Positions 1 through 5,992 of a stretch of DNA of 7,677 bases are shown here, piece by piece. The notes beneath the pieces are model-generated. The model was not told the DNA's origin. It saw only the letters and a program-made list of their open reading frames with translations, and did no database searches. The stretch lies in contig DATKYY010000046.1 of assembly GCA_035528295.1 (NCBI GenBank), positions 1 to 7,677 of the forward strand. The letters run 5' to 3'. This stretch comes from G020353235 sp035528295. Its GTDB lineage: Bacteria > Chloroflexota > Dehalococcoidia > Dehalococcoidales > JAUYDJ01. Within the stretch, counting starts at the first letter, position 1, and each line of letters begins with the position of its first letter. The translations under genes and the position numbers were made by a program.

Positions 1-1
1 A

Positions 2-811
2 ATAGGAGCTGTCTGTTTTCTTATTGTATACTTCGTTACCACTTTACCTAGTGGGATACCTATTCTTTTATCAACCATTGGTTCCACAGTTTTTGTGGTT
101 TGGATTTTAGCAGGGACAGTAGATGTGTGGCTCAAAAAAGCAATTCTAAGAGATGTGTTTAAGGCAACAGTTGGTTACTTATTGCCACCTGAATTGAAAC
201 CTGAGATGGAATGGGTATATAAGCAAGATATCATAGCTATAAAGCATCGCCAAAGCTGTAAGCTAACCCCCCTTGAGAATGACTTAGTCGTTCTAAGAGT
301 TACAATAAACCGCACATTTCAGAATGTTAGCCAACACATGGCAAAGATGAAACCTACATTAGCTATTGATGAATGGTTCCATAAAGAAAGGCAATCTCAA
401 ATTCTTGAGTTTGGATATACTGGAAGCAATGGAAAAAATTTTGGATGTAAGAGAAGAGATTACACTCTAAATATCGAAGATAGGGAAGAAAAAGAAGTAG
501 AGTTACCTCCGAGAGCTACGTTTGATACTTGGTTCACCTATGAAGAAGTGAAACATATAAACGATGAACATTTCATTACATTTATCTATCCAACGCATTC
601 GCCTTTTGTGGAAGTCGAGGCATTTGAGGGCATAAATATCATGGTTGGTTTTGCTATGCACAAACAACATAGCCTTAAAACTGTGGGTATGAACAAGTAC
701 GAATTAACTGGCACCTTGTTGCCAGGGCAACAAATAAACATTCGATGGTATAGGGAAAGGGAATCACAGGAATGGCTAAAACTAGACGAACCCAAGACGA
801 CAAAAGGGTAA
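2..811 (+). CDS. Unrecognised two-helix membrane protein with a C-terminal soluble domain (5' end cut by the window)
   Basis: The reading frame is open from the left edge to TAA at 809-811, giving 269 visible residues, so the true start lies outside the window. A GTG at 95 is an in-frame codon, but starting there would cut through a hydrophobic segment. The visible N-terminus holds the end of one membrane helix (about residues 2-15), a short PSG turn, and a second helix (about 18-42, rich in I, L, V, F and W). About 225 mostly polar residues follow, which look rich in beta strand, with LLPPELKPEMEWVY just after the membrane, a KPTLAIDEWFH segment in the middle, and LLPGQQINIRWYRE near the C-terminus. 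No catalytic motif is recognised. Base composition is clearly AT-rich (sampled lines 32-37% GC) against roughly 55-70% in the neighbouring genes, which suggests acquired or fast-evolving DNA. It converges on ktrA, 49 nt away. Function unknown. Confidence 0.8.
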   Translation: MGAVCFLIVYFVTTLPSGIPILLSTIGSTVFVVWILAGTVDVWLKKAILRDVFKATVGYLLPPELKPEMEWVYKQDIIAIKHRQSCKLTPLENDLVVLRVTINRTFQNVSQHMAKMKPTLAIDEWFHKERQSQILEFGYTGSNGKNFGCKRRDYTLNIEDREEKEVELPPRATFDTWFTYEEVKHINDEHFITFIYPTHSPFVEVEAFEGINIMVGFAMHKQHSLKTVGMNKYELTGTLLPGQQINIRWYRERESQEWLKLDEPKTTKG

Positions 812-812
812 T

Positions 813-878
813 AATAACGAGAAAGCAATTCCATAACTTATTTAGAAAGGCTTCTCAACTCTACTTCTTCTCGTTATT
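813..878. repeat. 11-bp inverted repeat between convergent genes
   Basis: AATAACGAGAA at 813-823 is the exact reverse complement of TTCTCGTTATT at 868-878, with a 44-nt spacer. The left arm begins 1 nt after the stop codon of the left-edge gene. The right arm lies in the last codons of ktrA. It could act as a loose two-way terminator for the converging genes. However, the spacer is long, no clear T tract follows either arm, and the A-rich lysine codons of the ktrA tail make a chance match plausible. Confidence 0.35.
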
Positions 879-1562
879 CTTCTCCGCCGCCTCCTTTTTC
901 TTCTTCGCCTCGGCGAGCAGCTTCTCCAAGCTATCATAGCTGGTGGCTACTATCAGGATGTCGTCGGGCTTCACCACTTCGCTCTGACGCGGGCTGACTA
1001 TGACTTCGTCACCGCGCATGATGAGAAACACGGCTATTTCCCACTTGCCCTCGCGGACAAAGCCGAGCTCGGACAGCTTCGTGCCCACAAAGTAGGGCGG
1101 TGCCACCAGCTTGCTGACCCCGTACCCGGTAGTTAGCGACATATAGTCTGAGACATCGGCCAGGGTTACTCCTTGAGCGACTCTGACCCCCGTCTCACAC
1201 TCGGGATAGACGACCCTGTCGGCGCCGATCTTTTCCAGGATGCTCCCGTGTAGCTCGCTATCGGCCCGGGCTATGACATAGGGGACGCCAAGTTTCTTGA
1301 GCAGGATAGTGGCCAGCACGCTGCTCTCAATCCTTGACCCGATGGTTACTATCCCGATGTCGAAGTTACCCACCCCGAGCTCTTTAAGTAGTGCCTCGTT
1401 GGTGGCATCTATTTGCACGGCATGGGTCACCTGTGAGGCTATGTTCTGAACCTCCTTCTCGTTCCTGTCCAGGGCTAAGACGTCATGCCCGAGGCAGGTC
1501 AGCGTGGTTGCCAGGCTTGTGCCGAACTGCCCCAGACCAATGACTACAATCTGTTTTTTCAT
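861..1562 (-). CDS. ktrA: KtrA/TrkA-family potassium uptake regulatory subunit (RCK protein)
   Basis: Cytoplasmic gating subunit of a Ktr/Trk potassium uptake system; it binds nucleotides and controls the membrane subunit KtrB. The 233 residues contain an N-terminal RCK_N Rossmann domain with GLGQFG at residues 9-14 and an acidic residue (D32) ending the second strand, as expected for NAD(H)/ATP-type ligands. GADRVVYPE (113-121) follows, then an RCK_C domain at about 145-206. The length fits single-RCK KtrA/KtrC proteins rather than the roughly 460-residue double-RCK TrkA of enterobacteria. The last 25 residues form a lysine-rich tail, probably helical. The ATG at 1560-1562 has a strong AGGAGGT Shine-Dalgarno at 1567-1573 that overlaps the ktrB stop codon, so the two genes form an operon with coupled translation. 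Confidence 0.93.
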   Translation of the reverse strand: MKKQIVVIGLGQFGTSLATTLTCLGHDVLALDRNEKEVQNIASQVTHAVQIDATNEALLKELGVGNFDIGIVTIGSRIESSVLATILLKKLGVPYVIARADSELHGSILEKIGADRVVYPECETGVRVAQGVTLADVSDYMSLTTGYGVSKLVAPPYFVGTKLSELGFVREGKWEIAVFLIMRGDEVIVSPRQSEVVKPDDILIVATSYDSLEKLLAEAKKKKEAAEKNNEKK

Positions 1563-1566
1563 GTCT

Positions 1567-1573
1567 ACCTCCT
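1567..1573 (-). promoter_or_regulatory. Strong Shine-Dalgarno of ktrA overlapping the ktrB stop codon
   Basis: On the minus strand, AGGAGGT lies 4 nt before the ktrA ATG, and the TAG of ktrB (1572-1574) overlaps it by two bases. This fixes the ktrA start and means ribosomes ending ktrB finish directly on the ktrA ribosome binding site. Confidence 0.8.
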
Positions 1574-2996
1574 ATCCAATCCTTACCATTTCTTCCGGGT
1601 AGCGGTATTGACTCGGGCGCTGGCGCTGCAGGAGAGCCAGTGTCAGGGCAAGGGGGCCCAGTCGCCCGACAAACATGGTAATCGTAATGATTATCCGGCC
1701 AGCCAGCGACAGGCTCGGAGTTATCCCGGTTGACAGGCCGACGGTGCCGAATGCCGAGAGCGTCTCAAAAAAGAGACTGATAAAGCTGGCTTCCTCATGT
1801 AGTGACAGCAGGAAACCTACTAGGGCCACCAGCCCCAGAGAGAGCATGACCACCGCTATGGCCCGGTATAGTTGCTGAATGCTGAACTCTCTACCGAATG
1901 CCCCGGCGTGCTCCCTGCCTCTAATGGTGCTCCATATTGTTGCTGCCAGCATGCCGAAGGTGTTGACCTTGATACCGCCCGCCGTCGAGCCGGCAGCCCC
2001 GCCGACGAACATGAGAAACATGGTGAAAAAGAGCGCGTATTGGGCCAGGCTGCCCATGCTAACCAGCGAAAAGCCGGCAGTCCTGGCGGTCACCGACTGG
2101 AAAAAGGCGATGAGCACCTTTTGTGGTAGGGATATACCGCCGAATGTCGCCGGCTCGATGAACTCCGTAAGGAGCATGACAAGTATCCCGGCAGCCAGTA
2201 GCGACACGGTGGTGATCAGGACCAGCTTGGTGTCAAGTGACAGCCTGCCTAGATTCCGGGTCTTGAAAACATCCGAGAGTACCATAAAGCTGATACCACC
2301 GAGGAAAATGAGCGCCGCCGTAGCCAGTACCACCAGGGGGTCCCCGCGGTAATTCGTCAGGCTCTGGAAGTTGCCGAAGATATCAAAACCGGCATTGTTA
2401 AAGGCAGAAATAGAGTGAAAGGCCGATTTCCAGATAGCTAAGCGCAGGGTATTCTCTGCCGAGAAGCGAATGAAGAATACGGCGGCCCCGATGCCTTCGG
2501 CGAGCAGGGTAAAAATAGCCATGTTTCTAACGATTCTGACCAGCCCTCCAAGCCGTGACAGCCCCATTGACTCTCCGATGAGCAGTCTCTCCCGAAGCCC
2601 GATTCTACGCCCGAAAGCCAGCATCAGAAGCGTGGCGCTGGTCATGAAACCGAAGCCGCCTATCTGGATGAGAGCCAGAATCACTCCCTGGCCGAAGGAG
2701 CTCCAGTAGGTTCCGGTATCAAGCACCACCAGGCCGGTAACACATACCGCCGAGGTGGAGGTGAAGAAGGCATTGACCGGTGGGGTGGCCTGTCCCGTGG
2801 CGCTGGATACGGGCAGCATGAGCAGAATACCACCGATGACTACCAGGCCCGCAAAGCCAAGAATTAAGGTGCGGGATAGAGAGCTGCCCGTCCGCTGCCT
2901 GGGGAGAATCGGGATGCGGGCTCGCCAGGACCGCCCCCGGGGGATGTGGAATGCCCCCTCGGCTCGCCTTATGCTACCAGCGCGCTTTTCGTCCAT
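1572..2996 (-). CDS. ktrB: KtrB/TrkH-family potassium translocating membrane subunit
   Basis: Membrane channel subunit of a Ktr/Trk potassium uptake system, working with KtrA encoded just downstream. The 474 residues follow the fourfold helix-pore-loop-helix plan. All four filter glycines are present: SAVCVTG (82-88), FNNAGF (199-204), TARTAGF (303-309) and GTVGLS (417-422). The gating intramembrane loop GGAAGSTAGG (332-341), with small and polar residues in the third repeat, is also intact. A basic, proline-containing cytoplasmic N-terminus of about 40 residues precedes the first helix. The ATG at 2994-2996 cannot be extended, because an in-frame TAG lies at 3000-3002. Its Shine-Dalgarno is poor (TAGG only 2 nt before the ATG), which suggests low or regulated initiation. 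The gene is first in the ktrBA operon, and no key residue is missing. Confidence 0.94.
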   Translation of the reverse strand: MDEKRAGSIRRAEGAFHIPRGRSWRARIPILPRQRTGSSLSRTLILGFAGLVVIGGILLMLPVSSATGQATPPVNAFFTSTSAVCVTGLVVLDTGTYWSSFGQGVILALIQIGGFGFMTSATLLMLAFGRRIGLRERLLIGESMGLSRLGGLVRIVRNMAIFTLLAEGIGAAVFFIRFSAENTLRLAIWKSAFHSISAFNNAGFDIFGNFQSLTNYRGDPLVVLATAALIFLGGISFMVLSDVFKTRNLGRLSLDTKLVLITTVSLLAAGILVMLLTEFIEPATFGGISLPQKVLIAFFQSVTARTAGFSLVSMGSLAQYALFFTMFLMFVGGAAGSTAGGIKVNTFGMLAATIWSTIRGREHAGAFGREFSIQQLYRAIAVVMLSLGLVALVGFLLSLHEEASFISLFFETLSAFGTVGLSTGITPSLSLAGRIIITITMFVGRLGPLALTLALLQRQRPSQYRYPEEMVRIG

Positions 2997-3008
2997 CGCC
3001 TAAACAGC

Positions 3009-3036
3009 AGGTAAATCGAGGACCTGGAATTTACCT
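3009..3036 (-). promoter_or_regulatory. Hairpin in the 5' leader of ktrBA
   Basis: AGGTAAAT (3009-3016) and ATTTACCT (3029-3036) form a perfect 8-bp inverted repeat with a 12-nt spacer. It lies inside the predicted ktrBA leader and ends 12 nt before the ktrB ATG. It could be an RNA hairpin that limits ribosome access, or a DNA operator. There is no T tract, so it is not a simple terminator. Confidence 0.4.
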
Positions 3037-3066
3037 CTTCATGTCAATCGGTTTCTTTAACTTGCT

Positions 3067-3095
3067 ATTATAGTGCCCCTTCGCCCTCATGTAAA
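3067..3095 (-). promoter_or_regulatory. Sigma-70-type promoter of ktrBA
   Basis: On the minus strand, TTTACA (-35, 3090-3095) is followed after exactly 17 bp by a perfect TATAAT (-10, 3067-3072). It lies upstream of ktrB and downstream of the nfnAB terminator, as an independent ktr promoter should. Transcription would start near 3060, leaving a leader of about 60 nt. Confidence 0.75.
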
Positions 3096-3152
3096 TTCCC
3101 CGCTCCTGGCTGTGGCCTGATTTGCCGTTGGCTTCCTTTCAGGTGGAGATGC

Positions 3153-3183
3153 CAAAGAAGAAGAAAGGGGCCGAAGCCCCCCT
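3153..3183 (-). terminator. Intrinsic terminator after nfnB
   Basis: On the minus strand, GGGGC and GCCCC enclose a UUCG tetraloop (hairpin 3164-3183, extended by G-U and A-U pairs). A pyrimidine run, TTTCTTCTTCTTT, follows toward 3153. It starts 43 nt after the nfnB stop codon and separates that operon from the ktrBA promoter. The plus strand has no T tract, so termination is directional. Confidence 0.8.
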
Positions 3184-3226
3184 TAAAAGATTCCCCTGTA
3201 TAAAACTATGAAGTGGGATACCGTCT

Positions 3227-4624
3227 CTATCCCCTTAGATGGGCATCTATGTCCGCCGCCGCCCGTTTGCCGGCGCCCATGGCGCTGATAACGGTGGCAG
3301 CGCCGGTGACGATATCACCCCCCGCCCAGACGGCGGGCTTTACGGTCTTCCCGGTAACTTCATCGGCAATAATGGTGCCCCAGCGGCTGGTCTCCAGACC
3401 CTCGGTGGTTGAGGGGATGATGGGGTTGGGGCGGGTGCCCAGAGCCGCTATGGCGACGTCAACCTTGAGAATGAACTCCGAGCCGGGGATGGCGATAGGG
3501 CGGCGCCGACCGCTGGCATCCGGCTCGCCCAGCTCCATCTCATAGCACTCCATACCGGCTACCCAGTTCTGGTCGTTGCCTATAAACTGCTTGGGGTTGG
3601 TGAGCAGCCTGAGTTGAATCCCCTCCTCTTTGGCATTCTCCACCTCCTCACGCCGGGCCGGCATCTCCACCTCGGAGCGCCGGTAGACGATGTAGACCTC
3701 CTCGGCACCCAGCCTGAGGGCACATCGGGCGGCGTCCATAGCCACGTTGCCGCCGCCAACCACGCCTACCCTCTGCCCTACCTTGACCGGGGTATCATAC
3801 TCCGGAAACTGGTAGGCCTTCATCAGGTTGACCCGGGTCAAAAACTCGTTTGCCGAGTAGATACCGTTGAGGTTTTCCCCGGGGATATTGAGAAACATCG
3901 GCGCCCCGGCCCCCGGCCCCAGGAAAAGGGCCCGGTAGCCGTCATTCAGCAGCTCATCAACGCTTACGGTCTTGCCTACTACTGTGTCCAGCACAATCTC
4001 CACCCCCAAAGAGGCAACATAGTCAACCTCAGCCTGGACAATCTTCTTGGGCAAACGGAACTCAGGAATGCCGTACATCAACACCCCTCCCGCCACGTGA
4101 AGCGCCTCAAAGAGGGTAACGCTGTGCCCCAGCTTGGCCAGGTCGGCGGCTGCGGTCAGTCCCGCCGGCCCCGAGCCAACCACGGCTACCTTTTTACCGG
4201 TCGGTTTGGGATGGGTTATCGACGAGCCGGCTGAGTCCATATTGGCTCGCTCCCAGTCAGCTACGTATCGCTCCAGACGACCGATAGCAATCGGGGCCCC
4301 CTTTTTATCCAGGGCACAACTTACTTCGCACTGTGTTTCTTGAGGGCAGACCCGCCCGCAGATGCCGGGCAGGCTGTTTTTGCTTTTAAGTATCCTGACC
4401 GCCTCCGGCATATTATCATCGCGAATAGCCTTAATGAAACCCGGAATATCAATGTCCACCGGGCAACCCTCAACGCAGGAGCGCTTGGGGCACTGAATAC
4501 AGCGGCTGGCTTCAGCTTTAGCCTGCTCGGCACTATAGCCCAGAGCGACCTCGTTAAAGTTTTTCGCCCTTAATTTTGGGTCCTGCCGGGGCATGGGTTC
4601 TCGTTTCAGGTTAATCTTCGCCAT
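3227..4624 (-). CDS. nfnB: NfnB/SudA-type large subunit of NADH-dependent ferredoxin:NADP+ oxidoreductase (GltA-like, often labelled NADPH-dependent glutamate synthase)
   Basis: Cytoplasmic iron-sulfur flavoprotein that, with the small subunit encoded upstream, probably couples NADH, NADPH and ferredoxin by electron bifurcation. Residue numbers here count from a GTG at 4630. Eight N-terminal cysteines fit two [4Fe-4S] clusters: C44, C47, C52, C56 and C91, C95, C101, C105. An FAD-binding motif, VGSGPAG, lies at 151-157, a second dinucleotide (NADPH) motif, VGGGNVAMDAA, at 291-301, and the C-terminal FAD motif AGGDIVTGAATV at 436-447. Length is normal for GltA/NfnB. The chosen start is ATG 4622-4624 (465 residues), because GGAG at 4634-4637 stands 9 nt before it but only 3 nt before the GTG. 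The gene begins 21 nt after nfnA. No glutamine amidotransferase or large glutamate synthase subunit is in view, so the Nfn/Sud reading is preferred over glutamate synthase. Confidence 0.88.
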   Translation of the reverse strand: MAKINLKREPMPRQDPKLRAKNFNEVALGYSAEQAKAEASRCIQCPKRSCVEGCPVDIDIPGFIKAIRDDNMPEAVRILKSKNSLPGICGRVCPQETQCEVSCALDKKGAPIAIGRLERYVADWERANMDSAGSSITHPKPTGKKVAVVGSGPAGLTAAADLAKLGHSVTLFEALHVAGGVLMYGIPEFRLPKKIVQAEVDYVASLGVEIVLDTVVGKTVSVDELLNDGYRALFLGPGAGAPMFLNIPGENLNGIYSANEFLTRVNLMKAYQFPEYDTPVKVGQRVGVVGGGNVAMDAARCALRLGAEEVYIVYRRSEVEMPARREEVENAKEEGIQLRLLTNPKQFIGNDQNWVAGMECYEMELGEPDASGRRRPIAIPGSEFILKVDVAIAALGTRPNPIIPSTTEGLETSRWGTIIADEVTGKTVKPAVWAGGDIVTGAATVISAMGAGKRAAADIDAHLRG

Positions 4625-4633
4625 AAGCACTCA

Positions 4634-4637
4634 CTCC
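4634..4637 (-). promoter_or_regulatory. Shine-Dalgarno that decides the nfnB start
   Basis: GGAG on the minus strand stands 9 nt upstream of ATG 4622-4624 and only 3 nt upstream of the alternative GTG 4628-4630, so the ATG is the more likely start. Confidence 0.6.
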
Positions 4638-4645
4638 AGACTCTA

Positions 4646-5482
4646 TCAAGAACTGTTAGCACGCTGGCTCTGCCACCGCTCAAAAGAGAGCTTCTCTTCA
4701 TCGAGATAGATGCGCTGGCGGGCAAGAAGTAAGTCCCAGTCCACCTGATGCCCGTCAAAGTCGGGGCCATCAACACAGACGAATCTGGTGGCGTCGCCGA
4801 CGGATACCCGACAGCAGCCACACATTCCGGTGCCATCGACCATTATCGGGTTCAGGCTGACAATGGTCTTCACCCCGAAGGGCTCGGTGGTCTTGGCACT
4901 GAATTTCATCATAATGCTGGGGCCAATGGCAATCACCCGGTCAACCCCACCAGCTTCCAGCAGTTCCTTGAGCGGCTCAGTCACCAGTCCCTTGCGGGCG
5001 TAGGAGCCATCATCAGTGGTCACGATTAACTGATCGCTGGCGCTGCGCAGCTTATCCTCCCAGAAGATAAGGTCTTTGTTGCGCGCCCCCATGATGGAGA
5101 TGACCCGGTTCCCCTTTTCTTTCAGAGCCCGGGCGATGGGGTATATGGTGGCCACGGCAAAACCGCCGGCGACGCAGACCACGGTGCCGAAATTGTCAAT
5201 GTGGGTCGGCTTCCCCAGCGGCCCGATGAAGTTGGCGATGCTGTCGCCCTCTTTAAGCCGGGCCAGCCGATGAGTGGTTGTGCCCACCTCCATAAAAACG
5301 ACGGTGACGCTGCCTTCTTCCCGGTTCCAGTCAGCAATGGTGAGTGGGATACGCTCGCCCTTTTCGTCAATCCTGATGACGACGAACTGTCCCGCCTGGG
5401 CTTTCTTGGCCACATTAGGTGCCGCAATCTGGAAAAGGTGAATTTTGGCTACGAGGTCCTCTTTTAACAATACCTGATACAT
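4646..5482 (-). CDS. nfnA: NfnA/SudB-type small subunit of NADH-dependent ferredoxin:NADP+ oxidoreductase (sulfide/dihydroorotate dehydrogenase-like FAD/NAD-binding protein)
   Basis: Small flavoprotein subunit of the Nfn/Sud complex, the NAD(H)-side electron carrier. The 278 residues match the family length. A ferredoxin-reductase-type FAD domain shows RIPLTIAD (44-51) and GPLG (87-90). An NAD-binding segment, VAGGFAVATIYPIARAL, lies at 104-120. A [2Fe-2S] site carries C221, C223 and C224 in MCGCC plus C236. In characterised NfnA proteins I recall one aspartate ligand with three cysteines; D216 is a candidate here, by inference. The ATG at 5480-5482 has a GGGGGAG Shine-Dalgarno 8 nt upstream. 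It is the first gene of the two-gene operon, followed by nfnB after 21 nt, and is divergent from remA. The same fold occurs in PyrK and SudB, but the adjacent GltA-like gene favours Nfn/Sud. Confidence 0.88.
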   Translation of the reverse strand: MYQVLLKEDLVAKIHLFQIAAPNVAKKAQAGQFVVIRIDEKGERIPLTIADWNREEGSVTVVFMEVGTTTHRLARLKEGDSIANFIGPLGKPTHIDNFGTVVCVAGGFAVATIYPIARALKEKGNRVISIMGARNKDLIFWEDKLRSASDQLIVTTDDGSYARKGLVTEPLKELLEAGGVDRVIAIGPSIMMKFSAKTTEPFGVKTIVSLNPIMVDGTGMCGCCRVSVGDATRFVCVDGPDFDGHQVDWDLLLARQRIYLDEEKLSFERWQSQRANSS

Positions 5483-5632
5483 TTAGTCCGCTCCCCCTAA
5501 GAGTCTGCGTTTCGGCCGAGAGCATAATTGAGAACACGAGGTTAAGTAGAGAATGCCACCCATACCAAGGGGACTATAAATTTAATCACAAAATTGGTGC
5601 CGTATTCAAGTCGCAGGTGGTTGCGTAAATGG

Positions 5633-5643
5633 CGTTAACGTTA
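5633..5643. repeat. Overlapping palindromes upstream of remA
   Basis: CGTTAACG (5633-5640) and TAACGTTA (5636-5643) are perfect 8-bp palindromes that share five bases and run into the -10-like TATAAG. The position suits an operator over the remA-gmk promoter, but no regulator is identified. Confidence 0.3.
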
Positions 5644-5680
5644 TAAGATAATAAGCATCGCATGAATAAACTTAATCTTT

Positions 5681-5688
5681 GAGGTGAT
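5681..5688 (+). promoter_or_regulatory. Shine-Dalgarno of remA
   Basis: GAGGTGAT matches the 16S-complementary consensus. It places the start at ATG 5693 (8 nt after GAGG). It also shows that the in-frame GTG at 5684 lies inside the binding site and cannot be the start. Confidence 0.75.
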
Positions 5689-5692
5689 GATA

Positions 5693-5992
5693 ATGACCAT
5701 GGAGCCAGTGCATGTTGGTTTTGGCAACATATTAGCCGTCAACAGGGTTATTGCCATAGTCTCGCCGAACTCAGCGCCTACCAAACGCGCCATCCAGGAA
5801 GGGAGAAACAGGGGACTGCTGATTGATATGACTAATGGGAGGCGGACGAAGGCCGTTATCGTCACCGATAGTGGGCATATCATTCTGGCGGCTCTCGCCC
5901 CGGAGACCATCGCCGGTCGGTTACAGTTAACCCGGGACGGCTCACCACCAAGGTTAGAGCAGAGCGATGACAAAAGTGAGTCCCTGGGATAG
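5693..5992 (+). CDS. remA: RemA-family (DUF370) DNA-binding regulator
   Basis: Small ring-forming DNA-binding protein; in Bacillus subtilis RemA activates biofilm-matrix and osmoprotection genes. From ATG 5693 it has 99 residues. The family core is intact: GFGNI (9-13), IAIVSPNSAPTKR (20-32), LLIDMTNGRRTKAV (42-55), TDSGHIIL (58-65) and APETIA (69-74). With this start, R18, P29, R50 and R51 fall at the positions I recall as functionally important in B. subtilis RemA, which supports both the start and DNA binding. About 20 residues past the core are polar and variable. The last 26 nt overlap gmk, the usual partner of remA in Gram-positive-type genomes. The yicC-like gene often found upstream is not here; divergent nfnA takes its place. 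The target genes in this organism cannot be read from the window. Confidence 0.9.
   Translation: MTMEPVHVGFGNILAVNRVIAIVSPNSAPTKRAIQEGRNRGLLIDMTNGRRTKAVIVTDSGHIILAALAPETIAGRLQLTRDGSPPRLEQSDDKSESLG

Larger units (their letters stand above)
5483..5692. other. Divergent intergenic region between nfnA and remA
   Basis: This 210-bp stretch, partly AT-rich, must hold the start signals for nfnA (minus) and remA (plus). On the plus strand, -10-like words TATAAG (5642-5647) and GATAAT (5647-5652) stand 40-45 nt before the remA ribosome binding site, but no good -35 is correctly spaced. On the minus strand, TATAGT (5573-5578) is a possible -10 for nfnA, again with a weak -35. No small gene or RNA gene is evident. 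Confidence 0.45.

Noticed and set aside
95..97. GTG as the start of the left-edge gene
   Set aside because: The frame stays open to the window edge, and the 31 codons before it encode hydrophobic sequence continuous with the second membrane helix, so it is more likely an internal valine.
586..834. 82-codon minus-strand open frame opposite the left-edge gene
   Set aside because: It is antisense to a longer continuous frame that encodes plausible membrane and soluble segments, and I see no convincing ribosome binding site or family.
1879..2352. 157-codon plus-strand open frame opposite ktrB
   Set aside because: It is antisense to the channel gene, whose four pore motifs are intact. The translation is low-complexity and matches nothing recognisable.
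3019..3025. AGGACCT near-palindrome inside the ktrBA leader hairpin loop
   Set aside because: Too short to mean anything beyond the surrounding 8-bp inverted repeat.
3614..4234. 206-codon plus-strand open frame opposite nfnB
   Set aside because: It lies wholly antisense to a gene with clear cofactor motifs. Its translation shows no family and is the expected by-product of GC-rich codon use.
5419..5628. 69-codon plus-strand frame crossing the nfnA start and intergenic region
   Set aside because: It overlaps the nfnA start and leader in antisense, with no recognisable product.
5684..5686. GTG as the start of remA
   Set aside because: These bases belong to the GAGGTGAT ribosome binding site, and ATG 5693 restores the family numbering of conserved residues.
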